The notes: generated by a model from the sequence alone, not told the origin. Counted from the first letter of the stretch, positions 25,060 to 34,388 are shown. The stretch is DNA of 64,000 nt from Dyella sp. GSA-30 (GCF_027924605.1 NZ_AP027042.1:62001-126000), one strand, 5' to 3'. Program-made: numbers and translations.

Positions 25060-25345
25060 CCCCTTGTCCTAGCATTGCTTTCGCAACGAACTTAGTGTGC
25101 CTCTCAGAGTCTTCGCTTTGTATTTTCAGCACCTGACCCGTACGTGGCTAAGGCTAAGATACCCCCTTGTCATAGACTCTGTAAGAAAGGCTGGACTGAA
25201 CCAATGGTTGAAAGCCGGAAAGCCTTGACTGGATCTGGGCCAGCTTCTATGGGCGAAGGAATGCACGCCATCGCGGCCTTATGGGCGCAAACCCATCCCG
25301 CCCCTCTTCACGACATCTGTGTTTTAGATTTGAACCGATGCGAGG

Positions 25346-25594
25346 TTAGATCTTTTCGGGGGGATCAAAGTCTTCTGCTGTCGAACGCCCCCAATCGTAA
25401 GCGGGCTCGCTTCTCAATCTAGCAATAGTATGCAATGCATCCATAGCGGCCTTCATCATCAGGAGGCCAGTCTCTCCCTTGAACTCTGTTTCAAAGGATC
25501 CGTCTTCTCTCATGTAAACGTAGCAGCCCCAAGCAATGGGTGCCGGTGGCGCCCCCCTGACTTTGGGCTTCGGATTCCACGAAATCTTCGCCAT
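25346..25594 (-). CDS. Small hypothetical protein beside the integrase
   Basis: 82 residues. ATG 25594 has a good RBS (AAAAGGA). The sequence begins with a basic strand-rich segment (KISWNPKPKVRGAPPAPIAWGCYVYMREDGSFETEF), followed by a helix (TGLLMMKAAMDALHTIARLRSEP) and an acidic end. No family is recognised. It lies 42 bases after the integrase stop on the same strand, so it is probably co-transcribed, the usual place for a small accessory or excision factor. However, it shows no helix-turn-helix of the known Xis type. Confidence 0.5.
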   Translation of the reverse strand: MAKISWNPKPKVRGAPPAPIAWGCYVYMREDGSFETEFKGETGLLMMKAAMDALHTIARLRSEPAYDWGRSTAEDFDPPEKI

Positions 25595-25636
25595 GGCTCA
25601 TCCTTTTTGCGGATGTGGAAAGTGTGTAACGCCTGC

Positions 25637-27106
25637 TTACACCTTCAATGAAGCACTGAACTGACCAGATTGATACGTGGAAAGTGAAACACCCGCCTGA
25701 AATTTCGATAGCGTCACTACTCGCTCTTCCAGGGTCGGGGTATCGATGTAGAACTTCGGCAACGTCGCCCCTGCTCCCTTGTGGCCCGTGATTTTGCCGA
25801 TGCTGGTTTCGGTCACCCCGGCCCGGTCTAGCCTGGTTGCCAGGGTATGGCGAAATGCATGCATTCCCATGCCTTCTTCCAGCACGCCACGGGCCTTGAT
25901 ATAGGCGCAAAATTGCTTACTCATCTGTTTGCCAAACCCGCGCCCGTCATTGTTCGGGAGATGCGGAAAGAGGCGGTCATGCCCTGCTGCCTTCACATCT
26001 GAAACGAAGTCTAGAAATCCAGCATCGAGAAGAGGTTGTGCCAACGGCACAAACCGCTTTGATGCCTTGTTCTTCAGCTTCTGACCTGGGAATCGCTTGT
26101 TGATGTGGTACCCGGGAATGCCGTTGACCGTTTCAACGTCGGCCACATACAACTGACTCAGCTCATTAACCCGGGCTCCCGAATACAAGCCAAGCATCGG
26201 AACCCACCAGCGATGGGGGCGGTCTGCCCATGCTTTGAACGCCGATGGCTCGAAGATGGCATCCAGCTCCTGCTGAGTAAAAGCCCGACCCGTTTCTTCT
26301 TCAGACTCATCTTTCTTGTGGTTGAGGACACCCGCCAGCGGGTTGGCTTGCATGTGTTTATTCTTGATGAGCCAGTTGAAAAACACAGACAAGCGTTGCC
26401 TGTGTTTGTTGAGGGTCGCCTGGGCAGGAGCAGGTTCGTTCAAGCTTTTGGCTTTTGCCAACGCAGCCTTGATGCTCAGCCTCTTGAACTCGGGGCGCTG
26501 GGTGGCGTGCTTCGGCCAGAATCTCACTTCATCAAAAAACAGGCGGCAGTCGGTCCCATCGATGTCCGTCACCGCCTTGTTCCCGACCACCCCGAGAAAC
26601 AGGCTCAAGGTATGGCGGCTTTCTAAAATGGTCTTGCTGTCACGGCTGGCCCGACGCAGGTCCGAGAGATGGACCTCCATCAGGTGGGCGAACTGTTCTT
26701 CCTTCCTGGGCTTGCCCTTGGCTGGAACCTGAGGAATACGGGTGGCCGGGGAGGCTCCCGCTGAGGTGATGATGTCTTGAAGCTGCCGCTCGTCATCGGG
26801 AGTCTCGACCCGAACACCCCTCAAGACCACCCCATTGGGCAATTCAACAGCTTCTAGGGTGAGGTCGATATGGACCTTGGCCGCATCCATCGCCTTTTTA
26901 ATATCCACCGTTCCTCCCCTCCTTAGGCTGTCAAAGGCCCTTGAGAGCACCATCCCCAAATACGCAGAAGCCAACCTTGCGGCGTCTCCTGTGTGTCGAA
27001 TTGGTCGAACAATGAAGCGAGAACCCACGACCTTTTGCAGGTCAGTCGGCACCCGAAAGCGCACATACAAACCCGAATCACGGGCTATCAGAAGAGGTTT
27101 CGGCAT
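25637..27106 (-). CDS. Island tyrosine recombinase (integrase) next to tRNA-Gly
   Basis: 489 residues. The N-terminus (about 8-60, ARDSGLYVRFRVPTDLQKVVG) matches the DUF6538/Arm-type domain. A core-binding domain follows at about 138-260. The catalytic residues are all present: R312 (YSGARVNELSQLY), K350 (KASKRFVPL), H416-x-x-R419 (MHAFRHTLATRL), H442 (ITGHKG) and nucleophile Y453 (KFYIDTP). It begins about 107 bases from the 3' end of the tRNA-Gly gene and reads away from it into the island. This is the standard arrangement for an element that integrates into the 3' end of a tRNA gene. It should catalyse integration and excision of the region to its left. Confidence 0.92.
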   Translation of the reverse strand: MPKPLLIARDSGLYVRFRVPTDLQKVVGSRFIVRPIRHTGDAARLASAYLGMVLSRAFDSLRRGGTVDIKKAMDAAKVHIDLTLEAVELPNGVVLRGVRVETPDDERQLQDIITSAGASPATRIPQVPAKGKPRKEEQFAHLMEVHLSDLRRASRDSKTILESRHTLSLFLGVVGNKAVTDIDGTDCRLFFDEVRFWPKHATQRPEFKRLSIKAALAKAKSLNEPAPAQATLNKHRQRLSVFFNWLIKNKHMQANPLAGVLNHKKDESEEETGRAFTQQELDAIFEPSAFKAWADRPHRWWVPMLGLYSGARVNELSQLYVADVETVNGIPGYHINKRFPGQKLKNKASKRFVPLAQPLLDAGFLDFVSDVKAAGHDRLFPHLPNNDGRGFGKQMSKQFCAYIKARGVLEEGMGMHAFRHTLATRLDRAGVTETSIGKITGHKGAGATLPKFYIDTPTLEERVVTLSKFQAGVSLSTYQSGQFSASLKV

Positions 27107-27212
27107 GGAAAACGATACCTAAAGCGTAACCAAAAGGACGCTCGTTTCAGGTCTCGTTCTTTGCTCTAGAAATGGCTTCAGAGCGCGCTTTGCGGGCATC
27201 TGAGCTGGAGAC

Positions 27213-27240
27213 TGGAGCGGGTGAAGGGAATCGAACCCTC
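27213..27240. other. Probable island attachment site (tRNA 3' end)
   Basis: The T-arm and acceptor 3' strand of tRNA-Gly face the integrase gene. Tyrosine recombinases of this type cross over inside tRNA 3' ends and leave a duplicate of that segment at the far end of the island. No full-length second copy is visible in the window, so the other end is probably to the left. Confidence 0.5.
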
Positions 27241-27286
27241 GTCAGTAGCTTGGGAAGCTACAGCTCTACCATTGAGCTACACCCGC
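27213..27286 (-). tRNA. tRNA-Gly (anticodon CCC)
   Basis: Read on the minus strand: acceptor GCGGGTG (27286-27280) pairs with CACCCGC (27223-27217). The D-arm (TAGCTCAATGGTAGAGCT), the anticodon stem GTAGC/GCTAC with loop TTCCCAA (anticodon CCC) and the T-arm (GAGGG-TTCGATT-CCCTT) are all intact, and CCA is encoded (27215-27213). It decodes GGG. The full-length gene marks the island/chromosome boundary. Confidence 0.97.
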
Positions 27287-27463
27287 TTGGGTCCGGCGAT
27301 GGTAACCGGGCGAGCGGGACTTGGGAACGGGGGCCCAGAATGAACCGATGCCGACGCCCAATACCAAACGGCAGCTGCACGACCTGTGGCATGTCCATAA
27401 TTGTCGCGTCATCGCCCGGTACCACCAAGCGTTTTCTTACGGGCGAACCGCACGGAGAACACA

Positions 27464-29728
27464 ATGCCTGGGTTTCCCGCTCTATCCAACGCGCAACGAA
27501 CTGACACCAAGCGGTGGCGGCTGCTACTGCTGACGCTGCTTTTTTCCTTGTGCGCGGCAGCGCATGCGCAGTCGGCGCCACCGCCCGACCCGGCCGACGT
27601 GGATGCCAGTGGTGCCGATGCCGGGGGAGACCCGCCTTCGCGTGTCGCCCGGCTGTCTTATCAAGCCGGCGACCTGGGCCTGCTGCCGGCCGGCGAAAAA
27701 GACTGGAGCGACGCCAGCGTCAACCGGCCGCTGACCACTGGCGACCGCTTGTCCAGCGGCCAGGGCGCGCGCGCCGAACTGGAGCTCGATGGCGGCGCGC
27801 TGCGCATCGCCCAGAACACCGACTTCGGTTTCCTCACGCTCAACGACCAGATGACCCAGGTCGAGTTGACCCAGGGCACGCTCAACGTGGCCGTGCGTCA
27901 GCTCGGCGAGGGCGAAAGCTACGAAATCGATACGCCCACCGTCGCCCTGGTGATCGACCAGCCAGGCACCTACCGCGTCGATATCAGCGGCGACGGCAAG
28001 GCCACGCGCGTGACCGATTTCGACGGCAGTGCCGTGGTCTTTGGCCAGAACGGTGCGCAACGCGGCGTCGATGCGGGCAGCCGTTATGAATTCAACGATT
28101 CGGGCCTCGCCGATGTCGCCGTCAGCCCGATCGGCGGTGGCGACGAGTTCGACAACTGGGCGAGCGAGCGCGACCAGCGCTATGCGCAGTCAACGACGAC
28201 ACGCCAATACGTGTCCGAAGAGGTCGTCGGTTCGCAGGATCTCGACCAGTACGGCGATTGGCAAAGCGACGCCGATTACGGTGAGGTCTGGTATCCGAGC
28301 CAGGTCGATGTGGGTTGGGCCCCCTATCGCAACGGACATTGGGCCTATGTCGGTCCCTGGGGCTGGACCTGGGTGGACGACCTGCCATGGGGCTTTGCGC
28401 CTTATCACTACGGTCGCTGGGTCTGCCTGCGCGGTCGTTGGGGCTGGCTGCCCGGCCCGATGGTGCGGCGCCCGGTGTACGCGCCTGCCCTGGTCGCCTT
28501 CGTCGGCGGCGGCCGGATCGGCATCGGTGGGCCGGTGGGCTGGTTCCCGCTGGGTCCGGGCGAGGTCTACAACCCGTGGTATCGCGCTAGCCGTGGCTAT
28601 TACACCCGGGTGAACTTCACCAATATCCGCGAACGTGGCCTGGAGCGTGCGGCCATCATGGACCGCATCAACCATCACTACGACTACTTCAACCGCGGCC
28701 AGCCGTTCCCGAACCAGCGCTTCGTCAATCGCGATGCACCGCGCGCATTCAGCTCGATGAGCGCGCAGAACTTCGTCGGCGCGCGCAACGTCCAGCACAA
28801 CCTGTTGGCCGGTGACGCACACCAGTTCGCCAACGCACCGGTGCTCGCACGTGGCTTGGCGGTGCGGCCCACGGCGGCGAGTTTCGCGCAGCCGCGCGCG
28901 GCGCAGGCTCGACCCTTGCCTTCAGGTGGGTTCTCTCGCCAGGTAGTCGCGCGCACGGCGCCATCGGCCAGCATGTTGCATCAAGGTCCGATAGCGCACG
29001 CGGCGGGCCCTGCCGGCGGTGCGACACGGCCGGCATTCAACAATGTGCATGTGCTCAGCGGACACGGGCCAGGCAATCTTGCTGGGCGTCCCGCTCCGGT
29101 CGCGGCGCAAGCCGCACCGCGCGGCGAGTCCTTTGCCCAGCCGACACGCGCGCCCGACACACAACCCGGACAACGCCCGGATATGCGCAACGGCGAACTG
29201 CCCTCGTCCCGCTTCGCCCATCCGGAACCGGGCGCCGCGCAGGCCAACGGCCGTGCCGCCTGGCAAAACCGCATCGAGCGCAGCGAACCGCAGAACAACA
29301 ACATGCCGCGGCCAGGCGCGAGCTTCATCACCAACGCCGAGGAAGACCGCGCACGCGCAGCGGCGCAGAATCCGGCCGCCCAACAGCGCACCCTGCCCAG
29401 CGCGCCGCAATTCAATCGCCCCTCTCCGGAGAGCCTCAACCGCCCGGCGCCGCAGGAACAGCAACGCTTCGAACGCGACGACAACCGCCCGCGGCCGAAT
29501 TTCGATGCGCAGCCGCGGCAGGAACCGCAACAACAGCGCAACGTTGCCCAGCCGCAGCAGCGTCTCGAAATGGAGCAACGTGGCTTCCAGGCGCCGCAGC
29601 AACAGCAAATGCAGCAACAGCAGCGCTTCGAACAACCGCAACGCGAGCAACCACGTGCAGCGCCACAGGGCCACCCGGAGCCGCGTAGCGCGCCGGAGCA
29701 TCACGGAAATAACGACGACCATCATTGA
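27464..29728 (+). CDS. Secreted FecR-like/DUF6600 protein with Gln/Pro-rich tail
   Basis: 754 residues from ATG 27464 (GGAG 7 bases upstream; an upstream in-frame ATG at 27401 lacks support). A signal peptide ends near AAAHAQS. A FecR-like beta domain follows (TGDRLSSGQGARAELELDGG, then TPTVALVIDQPGTYRVDI). Next is a Trp/Tyr/Gly-rich DUF6600-type region with repeated motifs (YGDWQSD, WAPYRNGHWAYVGPWGWTWV, YHYGRWVCLRGRWGWLPGP). The last 300 residues are low-complexity Ala/Pro/Gln/Arg with Gln runs. It is probably periplasmic or surface-exposed; the function is unknown. It is the first chromosomal gene after tRNA-Gly and ends in a strong terminator. Confidence 0.75.
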   Translation: MPGFPALSNAQRTDTKRWRLLLLTLLFSLCAAAHAQSAPPPDPADVDASGADAGGDPPSRVARLSYQAGDLGLLPAGEKDWSDASVNRPLTTGDRLSSGQGARAELELDGGALRIAQNTDFGFLTLNDQMTQVELTQGTLNVAVRQLGEGESYEIDTPTVALVIDQPGTYRVDISGDGKATRVTDFDGSAVVFGQNGAQRGVDAGSRYEFNDSGLADVAVSPIGGGDEFDNWASERDQRYAQSTTTRQYVSEEVVGSQDLDQYGDWQSDADYGEVWYPSQVDVGWAPYRNGHWAYVGPWGWTWVDDLPWGFAPYHYGRWVCLRGRWGWLPGPMVRRPVYAPALVAFVGGGRIGIGGPVGWFPLGPGEVYNPWYRASRGYYTRVNFTNIRERGLERAAIMDRINHHYDYFNRGQPFPNQRFVNRDAPRAFSSMSAQNFVGARNVQHNLLAGDAHQFANAPVLARGLAVRPTAASFAQPRAAQARPLPSGGFSRQVVARTAPSASMLHQGPIAHAAGPAGGATRPAFNNVHVLSGHGPGNLAGRPAPVAAQAAPRGESFAQPTRAPDTQPGQRPDMRNGELPSSRFAHPEPGAAQANGRAAWQNRIERSEPQNNNMPRPGASFITNAEEDRARAAAQNPAAQQRTLPSAPQFNRPSPESLNRPAPQEQQRFERDDNRPRPNFDAQPRQEPQQQRNVAQPQQRLEMEQRGFQAPQQQQMQQQQRFEQPQREQPRAAPQGHPEPRSAPEHHGNNDDHH

Positions 29729-29746
29729 AATAGCGAGTCCACAAAG

Positions 29747-29776
29747 CCGCGCCCCCGAAAAGGGCGCGGTTTTTTT
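29747..29776 (+). terminator. Terminator of the DUF6600 gene
   Basis: CCGCGCCC (29747-29754) pairs with GGGCGCGG (29762-29769), with a short loop and TTTTTTT after it. A canonical rho-independent terminator 19 bases after the stop codon. Confidence 0.9.
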
Positions 29777-29893
29777 ATGCCCGCCCCCTCCAACTCGTCA
29801 TTTCGGCGCGGGCCGGAATGACGCGTAGCTGGCTTTGGGCGACTCCCTACGCTATCGCCCAAAGCCGTGCCCCTCACAACCGAAGGGGCTACA

Positions 29894-30103
29894 ATGGCCG
29901 GCATGCAAATCGTGCTCAATGGCAGTCCGCGCGACTGCACCCAAGGAATCACCGTCGCCCAGTTGCTGCAGGAAGCCGGTTACGGCGACCGCCGGGTCGC
30001 GGTCGAGGTCAATCGCGAAATCGTCCCGCGCAGCGTGCACATTCGCTACGTGCTGGACGAAGGCGATCAGGTCGAGATCGTCCACGCCATCGGCGGCGGC
30101 TGA
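29894..30103 (+). CDS. thiS: Thiamine biosynthesis sulfur carrier ThiS
   Basis: 69 residues from ATG 29894 (AAGGGG upstream); the usual family start would be MQIVLNG at 29903. It has the ubiquitin-like beta-grasp pattern [11 protein letters not shown]...[11 protein letters not shown]...[13 protein letters not shown] and ends in the obligatory Gly-Gly (AIGGG). ThiS is adenylated and thiocarboxylated on that terminus and hands sulfur to ThiG to build the thiazole ring of thiamine. thiG follows 70 bases downstream in the same direction. Confidence 0.93.
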   Translation: MAGMQIVLNGSPRDCTQGITVAQLLQEAGYGDRRVAVEVNREIVPRSVHIRYVLDEGDQVEIVHAIGGG

Positions 30104-30173
30104 GCCTGATTCCTTCCGTTTTCATCGCGACCGGCAACCCCGGCCGCCTGCAGCCTGGACGTGTCCAAATCCG

Positions 30174-30974
30174 ATGAACACCAAGACTTTCGATGTCGCC
30201 GACCCGCTCATCATCGCCGGCAAGAGCTACGGCTCGCGCCTGCTTACCGGCACCGGCAAGTACAAGGATTTCGACGAAACCCGCCGCGCCTCGCAGGCGG
30301 CCGGCGCGGAAATCGTCACCGTGGCGATCCGCCGCGTGAACCTTGGCCAGGACGCCAGCCAACCCAACCTGCTCGACGCCTTGCCGCCGAGCGAATTCAC
30401 CCTGCTGCCCAATACGGCCGGTTGCTATAACGCCGTCGACGCCGTGCGCACCTGCAAACTGGCGCGCGAGCTGCTGGACGGCCACAAGCTGGTGAAGCTC
30501 GAAGTGCTGGGCGATCAGCGCACCCTGTTCCCGGATGTGGTCGAAACGCTCAAGGCGGCCGAGGAACTGGTCGCCGACGGCTTCGATGTCATGGTCTATA
30601 CCAGCGACGACCCGATCCTGGCCAAGCGCCTGGAACAGATCGGCTGCGTCGCCGTTATGCCGCTTGCCGCGCCGATCGGCTCGGGGCTGGGCATCCAGAA
30701 TCGCTACAACCTGCTCGAAATCATCGAGAACGCCAAGGTGCCGATCATCGTCGACGCCGGCGTGGGTACCGCATCGGATGCCGCCATCGCGATGGAACTG
30801 GGCTGCGACGGCGTGCTGATGAATACCGCCATCGCCGGCGCGAAAGACCCTGTGCTTATGGCGCATGCGATGAAGCTGGCGATCGAAGCCGGCCGCGCCG
30901 CCTTCAAGGCGGGTCGTATTCCACGCAAGCGCTTTGCATCGGCGTCCAGTCCGATCGACGGGACGATCGGCTGA
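30174..30974 (+). CDS. thiG: Thiazole synthase ThiG
   Basis: 266 residues, a TIM-barrel enzyme of usual length. It joins 1-deoxy-D-xylulose 5-phosphate, dehydroglycine and ThiS-thiocarboxylate into thiazole phosphate. Conserved segments are [15 protein letters not shown], the IRRVNLG region, [22 protein letters not shown] (with the Lys that forms the imine with the sugar phosphate) and [31 protein letters not shown] (phosphate-binding loops). ATG 30174 starts the conserved sequence. The frame is open further upstream but without homology. It forms an operon with thiS. No TPP riboswitch is evident upstream. Confidence 0.96.
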   Translation: MNTKTFDVADPLIIAGKSYGSRLLTGTGKYKDFDETRRASQAAGAEIVTVAIRRVNLGQDASQPNLLDALPPSEFTLLPNTAGCYNAVDAVRTCKLARELLDGHKLVKLEVLGDQRTLFPDVVETLKAAEELVADGFDVMVYTSDDPILAKRLEQIGCVAVMPLAAPIGSGLGIQNRYNLLEIIENAKVPIIVDAGVGTASDAAIAMELGCDGVLMNTAIAGAKDPVLMAHAMKLAIEAGRAAFKAGRIPRKRFASASSPIDGTIG

Positions 30975-31100
30975 TTTCGCGGCGGTAGACGCTGAGCCCC
31001 GGCCTTGGCGGGGGCGACGGTCAATTGAAATGCCACGTAATATCGTCATTCCGGTGCAAGCCGGATGCAGTGACTTCACCCCAAGAAACCGCGCACTCTC

Positions 31101-31799
31101 ATGAGCGACACATCCAACCCACCCGAATACATGCGCCGCATCCGCAGTTTCGTCCTGCGCGAAGGCCGCATGACGCCGGCGCAGCAGCGGGCATTCGATG
31201 CGCACTGGGCACGCTACGGCATCGACTATAGCGGCCGGCCGCAGGACTTCGCCGCACGCTTCGAACGTCAGGCGCCGCTGGTGATGGAGATCGGTTTCGG
31301 CAACGGCGAAGCGCTGGCCTGGGCGAGCGAGCACGATCAGGCGCGGGATTTCATCGGCGTGGAGGTGCACGGCCCGGGTGTCGGCCGCCTGATGAATGCA
31401 CTGGCCGCGCGTAATGCGTCCAATGTCCGTCTGTACAAGCACGACGCGGTCGAGGTGCTCGAGAACGAAATCGCGCCGGGCACCTTGAGCGAAGCACGCA
31501 TCTGGTTTCCCGATCCCTGGCACAAGAAACGCCACAACAAGCGCCGCATCATCCAGCCGGACTTCGTCGCCCTGCTCGCCTCGCGCATGGCGCCCGAGGG
31601 CCTGCTGCATCTGGCGACCGACTGGCAGGCCTATGCCGAGCATATGCTCGAGGTGATGGAAGCAGCGCCCGATTGGCGCAATGTGTTGGCACCGGGCCAA
31701 TACGCCGAGAAGCCCGACTGGCGTATCGAAACGCATTTCGAGCGGCGTGGTTTGAAGCTGGGACACGGGGTGTGGGATCTGCTTTATCGCAAGCGTTGA
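31101..31799 (+). CDS. trmB: tRNA (guanine-N7-)-methyltransferase TrmB
   Basis: 232 residues, a Rossmann-fold SAM-dependent enzyme that methylates G46 in the tRNA variable loop. Family motifs are present: [14 protein letters not shown] at the start, the SAM loop [25 protein letters not shown], the catalytic/tRNA-binding [29 protein letters not shown] and a C-terminal [17 protein letters not shown]. The gene stands 126 bases after thiG in the same direction and could be co-transcribed with it. Confidence 0.97.
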   Translation: MSDTSNPPEYMRRIRSFVLREGRMTPAQQRAFDAHWARYGIDYSGRPQDFAARFERQAPLVMEIGFGNGEALAWASEHDQARDFIGVEVHGPGVGRLMNALAARNASNVRLYKHDAVEVLENEIAPGTLSEARIWFPDPWHKKRHNKRRIIQPDFVALLASRMAPEGLLHLATDWQAYAEHMLEVMEAAPDWRNVLAPGQYAEKPDWRIETHFERRGLKLGHGVWDLLYRKR

Positions 31800-31824
31800 T
31801 ATAGCGATTTTCTGCCGAGTAAGA

Positions 31825-31956
31825 GCCCCCCTCACCCCAACCCTCTCCCCCGGCAAAGCCAGGGGAGAGGGAGCTAAAAGCACGCAAGATTCATTCTTGC
31901 CTCAATGCGCCCCCTCTCCCCTTGCTTTGCCGGGGGAGAGGGTTGAGGTGAGGGGG
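31825..31956. repeat. Compound inverted repeat (REP/BIME-like) between trmB and transporter
   Basis: Two near-identical arms of about 46 bases lie in inverted orientation (31825-31871 and 31910-31956), each with CCTCACC-AACCCTCTCCCCCGGCAAAGC. Each arm is itself a hairpin, CCCTCTCCCC/GGGGAGAGGG. This is the form of dispersed extragenic palindromes found in Xanthomonadales. It also spawns false reading frames. The rest of 31,800-32,132 holds no gene I can support. Confidence 0.8.
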
Positions 31957-32132
31957 TGCAAGAGGCGATGCGAAGCGAGCCTTCGCTCCGACCTCACTGT
32001 CGGCCTAGGTTCACCAGCTACCGCACAAGCGCGCTTATACTCTTTCGCCAACCAGGGAAGAGTCACAAGCGTGGTGCGACCAGTGCACAACCACATCATC
32101 TTGGATAAGCCGCCGCGCAGAGGCGTGCGCTA

Positions 32133-33974
32133 GTGGGCCTGTCGCTCACTCCCGAAATGATCCTGGTGCTGGGGCTGGTGGGCTTCACCATGCTGATGCT
32201 GGTGCTGGAGTGGATCCGCGCCGACATGGTGGCCTTGCTGGTCGTGGTGGTGATCGGCCTCACCGGCCTGATTCCCTCCGACCGCGTGTTCAACGGCTTC
32301 GCCGGCAACGCGGTCATTGCCATCATCGCCATCATGATCATGGGTGCGGGACTCGATCGCGCCGGCGTGCTCGCCCTGACCGCCAACTTTGTCATGCGCA
32401 TGGCCCGCGGCGTGGAGTCGCGACTGGGCGTGGTGATCAATCTGGTCACCAGCCTGTTCAGCGCAGTGATCCCCAGCCAAGCCCTGGCGGCGCTGATGAT
32501 TCCGGTGACCAGCCGCCTTGCCGCCCGCACCGGCGTGCCGATTTCGCGGCTGCTGCTGCCGATGGCGTTCTGCATCCTGACCGCCACCAACACCACGCTG
32601 ATCGCCAATTCGCCGCTGATCGTGCTCAACGACCTGATCGCCAGCGCCAATGCCAACCTGCCGGCCGGCGCGCATACGATTCCGAAGTTCGGCCTGTTCA
32701 GCGTGACACCGGTCGGCCTGGTGCTGGCGCTGGTTGGCGTGCTGTATTTCTATTTCTTTACGAAGAAGCTGCTGCCCGAGCGCGAAGACGAGCGCCTGAA
32801 GGTCACGCCGGGGCGCACCGAAAGCTACTTCGCCGATACCTATGGCATCGTCGGCGAAACGGCCGAACTGACGGTGACCGCCGAGAGCCCGCTAGTCGGC
32901 ATGAGCATTGGCGAGGTCGAACAGTTGTATGGCGCGCCGCTAATCCTGGCGATCAAGAGCGGCACCGAAGCGCGCATGGCGCCGCCGGCCGATCATGTGA
33001 TCTGGGTCGGCTCGGTGCTTGGCGTACTGGGGCCGCGCGAGCAGCTCAACCAGTTCGCCAACAACCAGCTCTGCCGCCTGTCGCCACGCATGCGTCAATT
33101 GGGCGAGCTGTTCAATCCAACCCGGGCAGGTATTTCCGAAGCGGTGATTCCACCCAGCTCCCGCTTTATCAAGCAGACCGTCGGCGACCTGCGCCTGCGC
33201 AAGCGCTATGGCGTGTCGGTGCTGGCAGTCAATCGCGGCGATCAGGTATTTCGCGACGACTTGCGCAGCGTGAGCCTGCGCGCCGGCGACAGCCTGGTGC
33301 TGCATTCGAGCTGGCGCGATCTCGCCCTCGCCTCCGAAGACCGCGATCTGGTGGTGGTCACCGATATCCCCAAGGAAGAACAACGCCCCGGCAAGATCTG
33401 GCAGGCGGTCGGTTTCTTTGTGCTGGCCAAGTGTCTGGCGCTATTCACCAACCTGGACCTGTCCGTGGCCATGATGACCGGCGCGATCGGCATGTTGCTG
33501 ACCGGCGTGTTGAACATGGACGAGGCCTATAAGGCGATCAACTGGAAAACCATCTTCGTCACCGCCTGCCTGATCCCGCTGGGCTGGTCGATGGATGCCA
33601 CCGGCACCGCCTCGTGGATCGCACAGGAGGTACTGCAGCATCTGGGCAACGCGTCTGCGTGGGTCCTGCAGCTGTCGCTGGCCGTGCTGACCCTGCTGTT
33701 CTCGCAGGTGATGTCGAACGTCGGCGCCACCGTCATGATGGTGCCGATCGCCATCAGCGTCGCGGTGGCGACAGGCGGCAACCCGTCTGCCTACGCCCTG
33801 ATCGTGGCGGTGTCTTCGTCCAACACCTTCCTGCTGACCTCGGGGCACCCGGCACTGATGATGGTGGCCGGCCCTGGCGGCTATCGTGGCAAGGATTTCC
33901 TGCGCGTAGGTTTGCCGCTGACCGGGGTGGTGCTGGTGATTACGCTGGTCGCGATCAACCTGATGTTCCGCTAG
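32133..33974 (+). CDS. SLC13/DASS-type anion transporter with RCK_C domains
   Basis: 613 residues from GTG 32133. It has about eleven to thirteen hydrophobic segments in two blocks (1-210 and 415-613). A cytoplasmic insert of about 200 residues between them (SYFADTYGIVGETAELTVTAESPLVGMSIGEVEQ and RFIKQTVGDLRLRKRYGVSVLAVNR...LRAGDSLVLHSSW) forms two TrkA-C/RCK_C regulatory domains. Family signatures are the hairpin-loop motifs TATNTTLIANSP and SSNTFLLTSGHPALMMVAGP. Members import sulfate, dicarboxylates or similar anions with Na+, but the substrate is not readable here. The 3' end overlaps the convergent Rieske gene by 4 bases. Confidence 0.88.
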   Translation: MGLSLTPEMILVLGLVGFTMLMLVLEWIRADMVALLVVVVIGLTGLIPSDRVFNGFAGNAVIAIIAIMIMGAGLDRAGVLALTANFVMRMARGVESRLGVVINLVTSLFSAVIPSQALAALMIPVTSRLAARTGVPISRLLLPMAFCILTATNTTLIANSPLIVLNDLIASANANLPAGAHTIPKFGLFSVTPVGLVLALVGVLYFYFFTKKLLPEREDERLKVTPGRTESYFADTYGIVGETAELTVTAESPLVGMSIGEVEQLYGAPLILAIKSGTEARMAPPADHVIWVGSVLGVLGPREQLNQFANNQLCRLSPRMRQLGELFNPTRAGISEAVIPPSSRFIKQTVGDLRLRKRYGVSVLAVNRGDQVFRDDLRSVSLRAGDSLVLHSSWRDLALASEDRDLVVVTDIPKEEQRPGKIWQAVGFFVLAKCLALFTNLDLSVAMMTGAIGMLLTGVLNMDEAYKAINWKTIFVTACLIPLGWSMDATGTASWIAQEVLQHLGNASAWVLQLSLAVLTLLFSQVMSNVGATVMMVPIAISVAVATGGNPSAYALIVAVSSSNTFLLTSGHPALMMVAGPGGYRGKDFLRVGLPLTGVVLVITLVAINLMFR

Positions 33975-34312
33975 CGCAACCGCACGTCGCCATCGACAAC
34001 CTCGACCGACAAGGCCCGCAGGTGCTCGCCACGGCAAGGCCCACCGATGCATAGACCGTCGCTAGCCTGAAAGCTCGCGCCATGCGCTGCGCAGATCAAC
34101 ACGCCGTCCTTCATCAGGAATTTGCCCGGCGCCCAATCCAGCCGCCGGCCAGCATGCGGGCAGACGTTGAAATACGCTCGCACCTCCTGCCCTTGACGGG
34201 TCAGGATCACGCTGTCGAGCTCGTCATCGATCGCGACATCCACGGCCATCGCTTCGTTTTCGGGGATGTCATCGAGCCTGCATAACGCCTGCCCGGGTGT
34301 CACTGGTTCCAT
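33971..34312 (-). CDS. Rieske [2Fe-2S] ferredoxin-like protein
   Basis: 113 residues from ATG 34312; a start at 34375 would add 21 residues without homology. The cluster ligands are complete: C51-P-H53 (NVCPHAGRRLDW) and C74-A-A-H77 (ICAAHGASFQASDG), followed by the usual GPCRGEHLRALSVEVVDGDV. It is soluble and single-domain, resembling the small Rieske ferredoxins that feed electrons to oxygenases or nitrite reductase-like enzymes. No partner oxygenase is nearby, so its redox partner is unknown. It is divergent from the small membrane protein at 34,389. Confidence 0.9.
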   Translation of the reverse strand: MEPVTPGQALCRLDDIPENEAMAVDVAIDDELDSVILTRQGQEVRAYFNVCPHAGRRLDWAPGKFLMKDGVLICAAHGASFQASDGLCIGGPCRGEHLRALSVEVVDGDVRLR

Positions 34313-34388
34313 CGGCACTTGCCTCGCGGGCGCTAAAGCCCCATCGTTACGCACGTAAGTCGTTGATTTTACCATACGGATTTTTAAC

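Noticed and set aside
25144-25422. 92-codon plus-strand frame near the integrase
   Set aside because: Overlaps a better-supported minus-strand gene (25346-25594) and lacks an RBS.
29835-30173. N-terminal extension of ThiG in the same frame
   Set aside because: The extension overlaps thiS, is Arg/Pro/Ser-rich without homology, and family members begin at the ATG at 30174.
30009-31883. 624-codon minus-strand open frame across thiS, thiG and trmB
   Set aside because: High-G+C shadow frame antisense to three well-recognised genes; no family pattern.
31897-32133. Small open frame between trmB and the SLC13 gene
   Set aside because: Its first half is encoded by the REP-like repeat (PLALPGERV pattern), a known source of false genes.
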